From JACKJK01 sp046159835 (GTDB lineage Bacteria > Pseudomonadota > Alphaproteobacteria > Rhizobiales > Tepidamorphaceae): a DNA stretch of 64,000 bases. The notes beneath the pieces are model-generated. The model was not told the origin of the DNA. It searched no databases and saw only the letters and a program-made list of their open reading frames with translations. Of this stretch, positions 49,679 through 58,561 are shown one piece after another (the stretch's first letter is position 1; each line of letters begins with the position of its first letter). The position numbers and the translations under genes are program-made. Where the stretch lies: positions 186,001 through 250,000 of the forward strand of contig NZ_JBJXCY010000002.1 in the NCBI RefSeq assembly GCF_046159835.1. Direction: 5' to 3'.

Positions 49679-50935
49679 ATGCATGTGAACCGACCTCTCG
49701 GACAGCCTGTCCCCGCAGCCGTCAGCCCGATTGACGGTCGCGATGCGTGGGCGCGGCTGATCGTGTCGGTCCTGATCGGCACAATCGGCAGCGTCGGCCT
49801 GTGGTCCGTCGTCGTCGTGCTGCCGTCGGTCCAGGCGGAATTCGGCACTGACCGCGCCGCGGCATCGCTTCCCTACACCCTCACCATGATCGGGTTTGCG
49901 CTGGGCAACCTGCTGGTGGGTCGCGCCGTGGATGCGCTCGGCATTGTCCGCCCCCTGGTTTTCTCGGCGTTCGCCCTGTCCGCTGGCTACATCTTCGCCG
50001 GAACGGCATCCTCTATCCACGAGTTCGCAATCTGGCAGGGCCTGTTGGTCGGCGTCGGCTCGGCGACCTGTTTCGGGCCGCTGGTTGCCGACCTGTCGCA
50101 CTGGTTCAGGCGCCGCCGTGGCTTTGCCGTCGCTGCCGGGTCCACCGGCAACTATCTCGCAGGCGCAGTCTGGCCGCCGATCATCACGCTCATCATGGCC
50201 ACATCCGGCTGGCGCGCGGCCTATGTCGCGGTCGGCATCATCGTTCTGGTGCTGATGCTACCCTTGATCCTGCTCCTGCGCCGCAAGCTGCCCGAGGCGC
50301 ACGCACCGAAAGCCGCCGTCGTGAGGGGTGGCGGCGCGCGCGCCGACATATCGCCAACCGTGCTGATCTGGATGCTCGGTGCCGCCGGCATCGGGTGCTG
50401 CGTGGCCATGTCCATGCCGCAGGTGCACATCGTGGCCTATTGCGCCGATCTCGGCTTCGGCATCGTCAATGGCGCGCAGATGCTGTCCATCATGCTGGCC
50501 GGCGGTGTTGTCAGCCGCCTTGCCTGCGGCATCATCGCGGACCGGATCGGGGGCATCCCCACGCTGCTCATAAGTTCGACGCTTCAGATGCTGGCACTGG
50601 CGCTCTACATCCCGTTCAACGGGCTGGCCTCGCTCTATGTCGTCTCGCTGGTCTTCGGGCTTGCACAGGGCGGGATCGTGCCGAGCTACGCGCTCATCGT
50701 GCGCGAGTACCTGCCCGCGCGCGAAGCGGGTCAGCGCGTCGGCTTTGTCATCATGCTCACGGTCTTCGGCATGGCGCTCGGCGGCTGGCTGTCCGGCTGG
50801 ATCTACGACTTCACCGGCTCCTACCACGCCGCTTTCATCAACGGCATCGCGTGGAACTTCCTCAACATCACGATCATGGTGCTGCTGCTGATGCGCACCC
50901 GCACGCCGCGCGGCGGAAACCTCGTCCCGGCCTGA
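49679..50935 (+). CDS. MFS transporter (monocarboxylate/oxalate-formate-like)
   Basis: 418 residues from an ATG at 49679; the frame is open upstream into the antisense of the DUF2157 gene, and that part is ignored. About twelve helices: SVGLWSVVVVLPSVQAEFG, GFALGNLLVGRAVDALG, FGPLVADLSHWFRRRRGFAV, RLACGIIADRIGGIP. The last two match the motif-A-like loops of the OFA/monocarboxylate group. Substrate unknown. Divergent from the DUF2157 gene. Confidence 0.85.
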   Translation: MHVNRPLGQPVPAAVSPIDGRDAWARLIVSVLIGTIGSVGLWSVVVVLPSVQAEFGTDRAAASLPYTLTMIGFALGNLLVGRAVDALGIVRPLVFSAFALSAGYIFAGTASSIHEFAIWQGLLVGVGSATCFGPLVADLSHWFRRRRGFAVAAGSTGNYLAGAVWPPIITLIMATSGWRAAYVAVGIIVLVLMLPLILLLRRKLPEAHAPKAAVVRGGGARADISPTVLIWMLGAAGIGCCVAMSMPQVHIVAYCADLGFGIVNGAQMLSIMLAGGVVSRLACGIIADRIGGIPTLLISSTLQMLALALYIPFNGLASLYVVSLVFGLAQGGIVPSYALIVREYLPAREAGQRVGFVIMLTVFGMALGGWLSGWIYDFTGSYHAAFINGIAWNFLNITIMVLLLMRTRTPRGGNLVPA

Positions 50936-50966
50936 CCCTTTTGATCTTCCCAAGGCGGCGAGAATT

Positions 50967-51704
50967 GTGCAGGCTTCCGCAATGGAAGCGGGCACCGGAT
51001 TGCGAAGCCGTGTCGCCGCGATAGCAGCCATTGTGGCGCTGATCGCCGGGTTGTCCTGTTCCTTCGCGTCCCACGCCAGAGCGCAATTGCGCGCCGATCT
51101 CGCGCTTGTTCTGGCGATCGACTGCTCCTATTCGGTCAACACGCAGGAATACCAGCAGCAGATCGTCGGCTCGGCGCAGGCGCTGATCGACCCGGAAGTG
51201 CTGGAGGCCATCGCGCGCGGCCGCCACAAGCGCATCCTCGTCGCTGTCGTGCAATGGTCGTCCGAGCACAGCCAGATCATGTCGGTCCCGTGGATGCAGG
51301 TCTCGAACGCCGCCGAAGCGCTGGAACTTGCCGCGCGCGTGCGCGCCCAGCAGCGGCAGACCGCGGAAGGCTCGACGTCGATCTCCGGCGCGATCAACGC
51401 CGGCATGCAGGCATTCGAGCGGCTGCCCTTTCCCGCCGACCGCCTCGTCATCGACATTTCCGGCGACGGCACCAACAACCGCGGCGAGAAAGTCGACAAT
51501 GTTCGCGACCGCGCTGTCGATGCGGGTATCACCATCAACGGCCTGACGATCCTGAACGACTTCTCGTGGCTGCATCACTACTACCGCAACCACGTGATCG
51601 GCGGGCCCGGTTCGTTCATCGAAATCGCCGACGACTATTCCGCGTACGGCGAGGCGATCCGGAAGAAGATATTGCGCGAAATCCGCGGAAACTGGGTATC
51701 GTGA
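50967..51704 (+). CDS. Exported DUF1194 (VWA-like) protein
   Basis: 245 residues from GTG; ATG at 50982 would be five codons shorter, and both leave an intact signal peptide (VAAIAAIVALIAGLSCSF, cleavage after SHARA). The mature part is a von Willebrand A-like domain with the metal site LAIDCSYSVN, TSISGAINAGM and VIDISGDGTNNRG, the typical DUF1194 pattern. Periplasmic or surface ligand unknown. It follows the MFS gene by 31 bp. Confidence 0.87.
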   Translation: MQASAMEAGTGLRSRVAAIAAIVALIAGLSCSFASHARAQLRADLALVLAIDCSYSVNTQEYQQQIVGSAQALIDPEVLEAIARGRHKRILVAVVQWSSEHSQIMSVPWMQVSNAAEALELAARVRAQQRQTAEGSTSISGAINAGMQAFERLPFPADRLVIDISGDGTNNRGEKVDNVRDRAVDAGITINGLTILNDFSWLHHYYRNHVIGGPGSFIEIADDYSAYGEAIRKKILREIRGNWVS

Positions 51705-51776
51705 TTGACCCGCGCGGGGTATGACCGTCAGTCACGTTGGCGCGGCAGGCGCCATAGACTCTAACTTGTCTGACGC

Positions 51777-52655
51777 ATGCTCATCTCGGTCATCATCTCG
51801 ACCTATAACCGGCCGGACGCACTCAATGCCGTCCTGCGCGGCATGCTGCGGCAGACGGACCGCGATTTCGAGGTACTCGTCGCCGATGACGGGTCCGACG
51901 AGATCACGGGCGATGCCATCCACGCCTTCATCGGGCAGCTGCCGGTCAAGATCCAGCGCGTCTGGCAGCCCGACCGCGGCTTCCGACTTGCCGCCATGCG
52001 CAATCGCGCCATCGCCAAGGCCAGCGGCAACTACTTCATCTTCCTCGACGGGGACTGCGTGCCGCGCGCCGACTTCGTCGCGAGGCACCGCGCGCTCTCC
52101 GAACCGGGACACTACGTGTTCGGGCAGCGCATTCTGCTCAGCAAGAGCTATTCCGAGCGCATCCTCAACGACAATATCGACATCTCCGGCCTGTCGTTTC
52201 CGCAGCTCGCCTTTGCCCGGATGCGCGGCCATGTGAACCGCGCCCTGCCGGCGCTGCCCCTGCCGCTCGGCTCGTTGCGCAAGGCACACCCGCGCGACTG
52301 GCGGCGTCTGCGCGGCTGCAACTTTGCGGCCTGGCGCGAGGACGTGATGCGCGTCGACGGGTTCGACGGGTCATATGTCGGTTGGGGGCTGGAAGATTCC
52401 GATTTCGCCGTTCGCCTGTGCAACGCGGGCGTTCGCGCCAAGGACGGACGCTTTGCGACCGCCGTGCTGCACCTGTGGCACCCCATGGGCGACCGTGAAA
52501 TGCTGGCCGAAAGCCTCCGCCATTTCGAGCACGCCAAGGCAACCGGCGCCGTCAAGGCACAAAAGGGCCTGTCCTCGCTCACGATCCATCCCGCCACGCG
52601 CCCCGGCACAGATCCCGGAATTCAGACCGATGAACCAGCAACCAGCGACGAGTGA
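51777..52655 (+). CDS. Family 2 glycosyltransferase with galactosyltransferase-like C-terminus
   Basis: 292 residues. GT-A fold: VIISTYNRPDALNAVL, VLVADDGSDE, and the DxD equivalent FLDGDCVP. The C-terminal part GFDGSYVGWGLEDSDFAVRL is the galactosyltransferase-type acceptor motif, with HLWHPM near the end. Likely makes a surface glycan. Its last 26 bases overlap the thioesterase start. Confidence 0.87.
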   Translation: MLISVIISTYNRPDALNAVLRGMLRQTDRDFEVLVADDGSDEITGDAIHAFIGQLPVKIQRVWQPDRGFRLAAMRNRAIAKASGNYFIFLDGDCVPRADFVARHRALSEPGHYVFGQRILLSKSYSERILNDNIDISGLSFPQLAFARMRGHVNRALPALPLPLGSLRKAHPRDWRRLRGCNFAAWREDVMRVDGFDGSYVGWGLEDSDFAVRLCNAGVRAKDGRFATAVLHLWHPMGDREMLAESLRHFEHAKATGAVKAQKGLSSLTIHPATRPGTDPGIQTDEPATSDE

Positions 52656-53052
52656 AACCCCGGCAAAGGACGTGCAGGAGCCGCGCGGCGCGCTCACCGT
52701 GCGCACGGTCGCCATGCCCGCCGACACCAATGCCAACGGCGATATCTTCGGCGGCTGGGTGCTGTCGCAAATGGACATGGCCGGCGGCATTCGCGGCGTC
52801 GAGCGCGCCAAGGGCCGCGTCGCGACGGTCGCCGTCGATGCGATGACCTTCATCCGCCCGGTGCATGTGGGTGACGTGCTGTGCGTCTATACCGACATCG
52901 ACCGCATCGGCCGCACCTCGCTGCGCATCCACGTCGAAGCCTGGGCCATGCGGTTCATGACCGACACCCGCGAAAAGGTGACGGAAGCGGCCTTCATCTT
53001 CGTCGCCATCGACGAGGACGGGAAGCCGCGCCCGGTTCCAGCCGAGGGCTAG
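52630..53052 (+). CDS. Acyl-CoA thioesterase (YciA-like hotdog domain)
   Basis: 140 residues from an ATG inside the end of the glycosyltransferase gene. The hotdog motif is MPADTNANGDIFGGWVLSQMD, followed by ATVAVDAMTFIRPVHVGDVL and EAAFIFVAIDEDGKPR, typical of YciA/BACH-type hexameric thioesterases that hydrolyse acyl-CoA in the cytosol. Coupling to a glycosyltransferase is probably positional. Converges on the crotonase gene. Confidence 0.87.
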   Translation: MNQQPATSETPAKDVQEPRGALTVRTVAMPADTNANGDIFGGWVLSQMDMAGGIRGVERAKGRVATVAVDAMTFIRPVHVGDVLCVYTDIDRIGRTSLRIHVEAWAMRFMTDTREKVTEAAFIFVAIDEDGKPRPVPAEG

Positions 53053-53077
53053 GACGAGAGCCAGGAGCAGCCGCCGC

Positions 53078-53872
53078 TCAGCGGCCTTTCCACTCCGGCT
53101 TGCGCTTGGACAGGAACGCCTCGATGCCTTCCTTGAAGTCTTCGCTCGTGTAGCACTGGGTGATGATGTCCTCGTCATGCGTCTCGCCGAGACGCACGCG
53201 GCGAATGCCGGTCTTGGTCGCCTGCATGGTGAGCGGGGCGTGGCTGCCGACGGTTTCGGCCAGCTCGCGGGCGCGCGTCATCAGCGCGTCGTGGTCAGGC
53301 AGCACCTCCGACACCAGTCCGATGCGTTCGGCATCCTCGCCGGAAAGAAGCCGCGCGGTGAGGATCATGTCCATGACCCGGCCAGCCCCCACCAGAGCCG
53401 AAAGCCGCTGGTAGTTGGCAACTGACAGGCAGTTGCCCAGCGTGCGCGCGATGGGGAAGCCGAAGCGCGCGTCCTTCGTGGCGATCCGCAGGTCGCAGAC
53501 GCTGGCAATCGCCGCACCGCCACCGGTGCAGGGACCGGAAATCGCGGCGATGGTCGGGACCGCGCAGGTCTCGATCGTCGTCATGATCCGCTCGATCTTG
53601 TCTTCGTAGGCAATCGCGTCCGCCGGGCCCTTGAAGTCGCGGAACTGAGACATGTCGGTGCCGGCCGCGAAGGCCTTCTCGTCGATGCCGGTGACGATGA
53701 TCGCTTTGATCGAGCCGTCAGCCTTGGCATTCGAGCAAAGCTCGGCCAGCCCTTCGTACATGTCGAATGTGAGCGCGTTGCGGGTGCGCGGCCGGTTGAA
53801 GCGGGCAATGACGATCCCGTCTTCCTCGCTGATGATCAGATCCTGCTGCGCCGTTTCGCCGTTCTCGCTCAT
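53078..53872 (-). CDS. Crotonase-family (enoyl-CoA hydratase/isomerase-like) protein
   Basis: 264 residues. The crotonase fold is clear: IVIARFNRPRTRNALTFDM, the first oxyanion segment KAFAAGTDMSQF and the second SGPCTGGGAAIASVCDLRIA. The usual catalytic Glu segment P-E is FGFPIARTLGNC here, so Ile replaces the first Glu, and the second appears as Asp in RVMDMILTARLLSG. It may thus be an isomerase, lyase or hydrolase rather than a hydratase. A dyad operator candidate lies 22 bp upstream. Confidence 0.83.
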   Translation of the reverse strand: MSENGETAQQDLIISEEDGIVIARFNRPRTRNALTFDMYEGLAELCSNAKADGSIKAIIVTGIDEKAFAAGTDMSQFRDFKGPADAIAYEDKIERIMTTIETCAVPTIAAISGPCTGGGAAIASVCDLRIATKDARFGFPIARTLGNCLSVANYQRLSALVGAGRVMDMILTARLLSGEDAERIGLVSEVLPDHDALMTRARELAETVGSHAPLTMQATKTGIRRVRLGETHDEDIITQCYTSEDFKEGIEAFLSKRKPEWKGR

Positions 53873-53893
53873 GTGCCGCTCCCTGCCGGTTCA

Positions 53894-53912
53894 TAATGTG
53901 GCACGCACATTA
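53894..53912. promoter_or_regulatory. Inverted repeat upstream of the crotonase gene, candidate operator
   Basis: TAATGTG and CACATTA are perfect 7-bp arms around GCACG, 22 bp upstream of the crotonase start. TetR- and FadR-type regulators of acyl-CoA genes use such dyads; no regulator gene is adjacent. Confidence 0.5.
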
Positions 53913-53954
53913 CATGCAGCAGCGCACATTTGAAGGCCGCGCAGCGGGCGGCAG

Positions 53955-55052
53955 CTATTCGGCAGGCTGGGCCGCGCCGCGGCGGCGGAATGCTTCCAGC
54001 GCCGAGCCTTCCAGCAGCATGGCGAGGCCCATCCGCGCACCGATGACGATGGACAGGATCGTGAACGGTGCCGTGATCGCCATGGTCGAAACGCCCGTCA
54101 GGCCCTGCCCGATGGTGCACCCCATGGCGAAGACGCCACCCACCCCCATCATGGCCGCTCCCACAAGGTGCCGCCGCAGTTCCCGCCCGTCGTCGCAGGC
54201 CTCCCAGCGCACTTCCCTGTTGCGCCAGGCGCAGGCCATGCCCCCCAGCAACGTGCCAAGGACGAGACCGATGCCGTAGTCCGGGACGGTCGCGGTGTAG
54301 GTGGTGAATTTCATGATCGTGTCGCCCACGGGAACGACGAACGACCCGGCCTCGAGCTGCACCACGTCAAACGAATTGCGCGAAGCCCACGTCGTCGCCA
54401 GCCACCCGAAAGGGATGACGAGGCCGACGATCGTGCCGGTTGCGACCTGCCGCGCATTGGCGAGATAGTCGGACGAGGAGAAGATCCAGGCCAGCAGGAC
54501 GACGGCGATCACGACGCCGATCGGCCCGCTCACGTCCCGTCCGGCGAGAACAGATGCAATGCTGCCGATGGACTGGTCGCCCGCCACGGACAAATCCAGC
54601 GCGAGATTATCGACCAGTGGAATGCGCAGCTGCGCCAGAAGTCCGCGCTGGGTCGAGAGCGCGGTCAGGCCCAGCACCAGCAGCACGACCAGCGCGCGCA
54701 GGTTGCCACCGCCGAGGCGGACGACCGCGGAAAACCCGCACATGCCGACCAGCGCCATGCCGAAGCCGAACATCAGTCCGCCGAAAATGGCGCCTGTCCA
54801 CACGAACTGGCTGGAGAGATAGAAGCTGTCTCGGATGTCGATGATGCCGGCGTGGATCAGCCCTTGCGTGGCGATCATCGCAACGGTCCCGGCCAGCACC
54901 CAGGTGCGCAGAGGCGTGGAGTTGCCGCCGTACCAGTGCTGTTCCAGCGCCGCCATGGTGCAGAAGCGGTTCGCCCGTGCGACGTATCCCAGCACGATGC
55001 CCGCAGCCAGACCGAGGAACGGCAACACGAGCGTTGCGTCGAGACCGTCCAT
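53955..55052 (-). CDS. Second YeeE/YedE-family transporter
   Basis: 365 residues from MDGLDATLVLPFLG, with AGGAGGAAATGC before the ATG; 72 upstream in-frame codons are dropped. Family cysteines: ANRFCTMAALEQHW, VGMCGFSAVVRLGGGNL and AMGCTIGQGLTGVSTM. Nine or so helices. Paralogue of the transporter at 13496, with the same GC(S/T)IGQGLTGVST segment. Predicted to import thiosulfate or a related sulfur or selenium compound; no sulfur enzymes adjoin it. Confidence 0.85.
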   Translation of the reverse strand: MDGLDATLVLPFLGLAAGIVLGYVARANRFCTMAALEQHWYGGNSTPLRTWVLAGTVAMIATQGLIHAGIIDIRDSFYLSSQFVWTGAIFGGLMFGFGMALVGMCGFSAVVRLGGGNLRALVVLLVLGLTALSTQRGLLAQLRIPLVDNLALDLSVAGDQSIGSIASVLAGRDVSGPIGVVIAVVLLAWIFSSSDYLANARQVATGTIVGLVIPFGWLATTWASRNSFDVVQLEAGSFVVPVGDTIMKFTTYTATVPDYGIGLVLGTLLGGMACAWRNREVRWEACDDGRELRRHLVGAAMMGVGGVFAMGCTIGQGLTGVSTMAITAPFTILSIVIGARMGLAMLLEGSALEAFRRRGAAQPAE

Positions 55053-55182
55053 GCATTTCCTCCTGCCCGCACTGACGGCGGGCTGAAGGACAAGCTTACA
55101 TATAGCGAAGTTTGAATGCAATCTTGCGTCGCGACCGCCCGTCGACGATCTCGAACGATACTCGTTGAAATTTCGCCGAAAT

Positions 55183-55599
55183 CTATAACCCGGATTCAAC
55201 CCGCGCCGACGACGTGCTGCGTCGAGCGAAGATGAGCAATGCCATACCGAAGATCGTCCACAGGACAATCGCGCAATAGATCAGCCAATTGACTGCGAAC
55301 AGGACCTCGCGCACCACGAAATCCGACGGCTGGAAGCGGATGAAGAATTGCAGCGCGGACACGATTCCGCTCACCACCAGCAAGATAAGGATCGAGGTCT
55401 GCCATTGCAGGTGACGGCGCATCGCCCGCGAGACCCGCGGGATGCCGTGCCGGATCAGGAACGGAACGCCGAGCAGGCAAAACAGCACGACAAGCGCCAT
55501 GGCCTTGGCCATGACCGGTGTCACCGGAAGCAGGTGAGACAAAGCCCCCAGAACCAGGGCGAGACCAAAGAGCAGGTAGTTCGCCAAGGCATGCTGCAT
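55183..55599 (-). CDS. Small four-helix membrane protein, unknown function
   Basis: 138 residues from MQHALANYLLFGLAL; the ATG overlaps the stop of the upstream gene (TGATG). Four membrane helices (about 7-25, 30-48, 68-90 and 97-125) with a basic tail RRSTSSARVESG. I recognise no family. Last gene of a three-gene operon with a membrane-anchored solute-binding protein and a six-helix protein. Confidence 0.72.
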   Translation of the reverse strand: MQHALANYLLFGLALVLGALSHLLPVTPVMAKAMALVVLFCLLGVPFLIRHGIPRVSRAMRRHLQWQTSILILLVVSGIVSALQFFIRFQPSDFVVREVLFAVNWLIYCAIVLWTIFGMALLIFARRSTSSARVESGL

Positions 55600-56495
55600 C
55601 ACCCGCACCTCCGGACCCGGTAGCCGATTTCGTCCAGGCCATTTTCGGAAATGAACCGACGCTCCATGGCTTGCAGCCGGCCCGATGCCCTCAGCCTCGC
55701 GATGCCCTGATCGAAGAACGCCTGAAGCTCGGCATCACGGAAAACCATGTGGTAGGGCGTTGCGCAAGCAAACGGCGCAAACGCCATGTCGGCGCGGACA
55801 TTGTCGGCGACGAACTGCTGGTTGTAGGCGAAGAGGATTGCACCGTCTGCAATGACGGCATCGACGATCTGCCTGTCGAGCAGGCTGGAGTGAACGCTCT
55901 GCCGTTTCTCCTCGACATAGAGTGCAAACGACCCGACATGATCCGACAGTCCGGACAGGATGCGCGATGCGCCGCCAAAGGCGACGATCCTGTGGCCGGC
56001 AAGCGCAGCGAAATCTTCGCCGTCCAGCCCGTCGGGAAAAGCGGACATCCGGTAGCTTATCCCGTTCTGGTAGCTGACATAACTGACGCTTTGATAACCG
56101 TTGAGCGCGAGGCCTTCCGGGACGGTGGTAACTGCCTGGTACCGGTCGTCCGACAGGAAACTGCTCCAGTGACGGGTGAACGGCTGCACAAAGAACTCGA
56201 CCTGATCTTCCCGGTATCGCGGAGCCAGCGCGGCAAGGATGATATCTCGCTCGTAGCCGCGTCCGTGACGGTCCACATACGGTGGCAGGAGCGCGGTCAG
56301 GATGTTCAGCTTCTCGTCCCGGACATTGCGCGCGCGACCATGGTCGTAGAGGACTGTGCCGAGCACGAGGATGAAGCTAGCAATCACGATGCAAAGCCCG
56401 ACGAGAAGATACGGTTGCCGCCGCAGAACGAGACGGCGGCAGTAGATATCGGCGGCACGAAGCCGGCGTCCGAGGGCTACTGCACCTCTTCCCAT
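55599..56495 (-). CDS. Membrane-anchored periplasmic solute-binding (SBP_bac_3-like) protein
   Basis: 298 residues from an ATG preceded by AGGAGGAGGTGGC, 18 bases inside the end of the upstream gene. A membrane anchor spans about residues 29-52 (YLLVGLCIVIASFILVLGTV). The rest resembles family-3 binding proteins: FAALAGHRIVAFGGASRILS, RQIVDAVIADGAILFAYNQQ, FRDAELQAFFDQGIARLRAS and ERRFISENG. An uncleaved anchor and no ABC permease nearby make a transporter unlikely; sensing is possible. Confidence 0.75.
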   Translation of the reverse strand: MGRGAVALGRRLRAADIYCRRLVLRRQPYLLVGLCIVIASFILVLGTVLYDHGRARNVRDEKLNILTALLPPYVDRHGRGYERDIILAALAPRYREDQVEFFVQPFTRHWSSFLSDDRYQAVTTVPEGLALNGYQSVSYVSYQNGISYRMSAFPDGLDGEDFAALAGHRIVAFGGASRILSGLSDHVGSFALYVEEKRQSVHSSLLDRQIVDAVIADGAILFAYNQQFVADNVRADMAFAPFACATPYHMVFRDAELQAFFDQGIARLRASGRLQAMERRFISENGLDEIGYRVRRCG

Positions 56496-57382
56496 GCCAC
56501 CTCCTCCTGCATCACGTAGTACTTGCCGGTCAGTGCCAGATCCAGAAGGCTGTTGATCAGCAGGCACACCAGGACCCAGAGGGTGATCGCAATAGCCGGA
56601 TCGGTTCCCGTTCCCACGAAAAGGCCGACGGCCATGTCGTAGAGATGCGCGATCAGCACAGGCGAGGTCGGACTGACATCCGACACCTCCAGCGCCGGCA
56701 TCTGAACCGCGGAGATGCAGGCCACCACCGTGGACTGGCATGATCCGACGACGACGAATGGAGCGAGTGCGAGGAGGCTGAACGCCAGGTTGTTCCGAAA
56801 CCAGATGACCCCGCCTGGCAATTCAGCTGCCATCCCTTCACCGGCTTTGCGTCTGAGCCAGCCCTCATATCCGGCGAGCATCCCGATCCACAGACCGTTG
56901 ATGATCAGCAGCGCCGCATGGGCAATGATGTAGCCGGAGACCGACGCCCCATCCAGAACAGGGTTGGAGGACAGGAGGAACATGATGAACTTGTATTCAC
57001 GGCAAATAACGTAGAAGAGCCCGCCGTGCAGAAAAATGATGAACCAGTTCAGTGAGATGAACCAATTGGGCAAGCCCGGTAGTCGCGGCTCTTCTGGTGA
57101 GCTGTGCGCGGCGGCATAGATCAGGCGCCGCAGGTTACGCGGCACCCAGAAGAACCTCATGCCCAAGAGAATTACGTTCAGGAAGAACAGGAACGTGACC
57201 CACCTCAGCGCCAGTTCCTGTTCGCCGGCCCCGAACAGGACATTCGTGATGAAGGTGTGCGACCCGATGAAGACTTCGGTGAGCCCCAAGGCCATGATGA
57301 ACGCGTAGACCGCGTTGATCGTGTCCAGCCCGCGCGTGCTGAAGGCCGGATTGAACCGGTAAGTCTTGGTCTCCCCAGCCAT
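56477..57382 (-). CDS. Six-helix membrane protein, unknown function
   Basis: 301 residues with about six to seven helices (TINAVYAFIMALGLTEVFIG, WVTFLFFLNVILLGMRFFWV, WFISLNWFIIFLHGGLFYVI, GYIIAHAALLIINGLWIGML, NLAFSLLALAPFVVVGSCQS, ITLWVLVCLLINSLLDLAL). The protein is rich in Phe, Trp and Tyr and no family is recognised. Its DNA looks less GC-rich than neighbouring genes, which could reflect transfer. First gene of the operon, overlapping the solute-binding gene by 19 bases. Confidence 0.72.
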   Translation of the reverse strand: MAGETKTYRFNPAFSTRGLDTINAVYAFIMALGLTEVFIGSHTFITNVLFGAGEQELALRWVTFLFFLNVILLGMRFFWVPRNLRRLIYAAAHSSPEEPRLPGLPNWFISLNWFIIFLHGGLFYVICREYKFIMFLLSSNPVLDGASVSGYIIAHAALLIINGLWIGMLAGYEGWLRRKAGEGMAAELPGGVIWFRNNLAFSLLALAPFVVVGSCQSTVVACISAVQMPALEVSDVSPTSPVLIAHLYDMAVGLFVGTGTDPAIAITLWVLVCLLINSLLDLALTGKYYVMQEEVAWEEVQ

Positions 57383-57455
57383 GCCAGCCCCGACGCACCC
57401 CGTATTCCTGCCGCCACGTTAACGATGGGAACACGGGTGAAGCAAGCGGGTTCGG

Positions 57456-58520
57456 CTAGCCCGCTAGGCAGCGGCGGAATTCGGCCGCCATGTTGCGCAG
57501 GAGCGCCGGGTAGAGCGAAGCCCCGGCTTCAAGCTTCGCTCCGAGCGGATCGAGCACGCCGACGCGCGCGTCCGTGCCTTCCGCAATCGTCTCGATGATC
57601 TTGGGTTCGAACTGCGGCTCGGCGAAGACGCAGGCAACGCCTGTGCGCGCGATCTTCTCGCGAAGCTCGGCAATGCGTTCAGCGCCCGGCCGCGCATCGG
57701 GGGAGATCGTGACGGAGCCGGAGGCTTCCAGCCCGAAGCGGCTCTCGAACATGTGGTACGCGTCGTGGAAGACGATGAAGCCCGCGTCGCGGACTGGGGC
57801 GAGAGCAGCTTTCAGCTCATCCTCCAGCCGGGCCATCTGAACCTCGAAGGCATCCGCATTTGCCTGATAGGTCTCGGCATTGTCCGGATCGGCCTCGGCG
57901 AGGGCCTCGGCGGCAGCGTGCGCCATGGCGGCGGCATTTCGCGGATCCAGCCAGATATGCGGATCGACACCACCATGGGCATGTTCGTCGCCGTCGTCTT
58001 CGCGGCCGCCGTCTTCATGCCCGGCATGATCGGCGTGCGCGGCATGGTCGCCGTGCTCGACGCCATCGTGGTCATGGTCGTGATCGTCATGGCCTTCGCC
58101 ATGCTCGTCGTGGTGCTCGCCCGCGTGGCTGTGCGTCTCGAAGGCACCGCCTTCGCGCAGGTCGATCAACGTCAGGCCATCCGCCTCCATCAGGGACACC
58201 GTACTGGCATTGCCGGTTAGCGTTTCCAGCGGCCCTTCGAGGAAGCTCTCCAGGCGCGGTCCCACCCAGAACACCAGCCTGGCATCTTGCAGGAGGCGGG
58301 CCTGCGACGGCTTGAGGCTGTAGGTGTGCGGCGATCCGGCACCCGCGACGACCAGTCCCGGCGTACCCGTATCGCCCATCACCGCCGCAACGATCGCGTG
58401 CACGGGCTTGATGGAGGCCACGACGCCATCCATCGCCTGCGCGGGCACAGCCCCCACGGCCATCGCCCCCATCATACCCAGCATCGCTTTCCGCCAGTTC
58501 GGTACGACTGTCATCGTCAT
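57456..58520 (-). CDS. znuA: Zinc ABC transporter binding protein ZnuA
   Basis: 354 residues with a signal peptide (residues 1-29, ending AVPAQA). The cluster A-I metal-binding fold is visible: GVVASIKPVHAIVAAVMGD, GSPHTYSLKPSQARLL, PHIWLDPRNAAAMAHAAAEA and FHDAYHMFESRFGLEASGSV. A His/Asp-rich loop (about 130-187) marks it as a zinc rather than manganese receptor. It is divergent from znuC across a Zur-like operator. Confidence 0.95.
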   Translation of the reverse strand: MTMTVVPNWRKAMLGMMGAMAVGAVPAQAMDGVVASIKPVHAIVAAVMGDTGTPGLVVAGAGSPHTYSLKPSQARLLQDARLVFWVGPRLESFLEGPLETLTGNASTVSLMEADGLTLIDLREGGAFETHSHAGEHHDEHGEGHDDHDHDHDGVEHGDHAAHADHAGHEDGGREDDGDEHAHGGVDPHIWLDPRNAAAMAHAAAEALAEADPDNAETYQANADAFEVQMARLEDELKAALAPVRDAGFIVFHDAYHMFESRFGLEASGSVTISPDARPGAERIAELREKIARTGVACVFAEPQFEPKIIETIAEGTDARVGVLDPLGAKLEAGASLYPALLRNMAAEFRRCLAG

Positions 58521-58561
58521 TCTCCGCCTGAAAATGCCCGCTAACCGAGCTTGTCTCGCGA

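Noticed and set aside
53899..53914. TGGCACG-N4-TTACA as a plus-strand sigma-54 promoter
   Set aside because: The -12 part is poor, and no plus-strand gene follows; the dyad explains the bases better.
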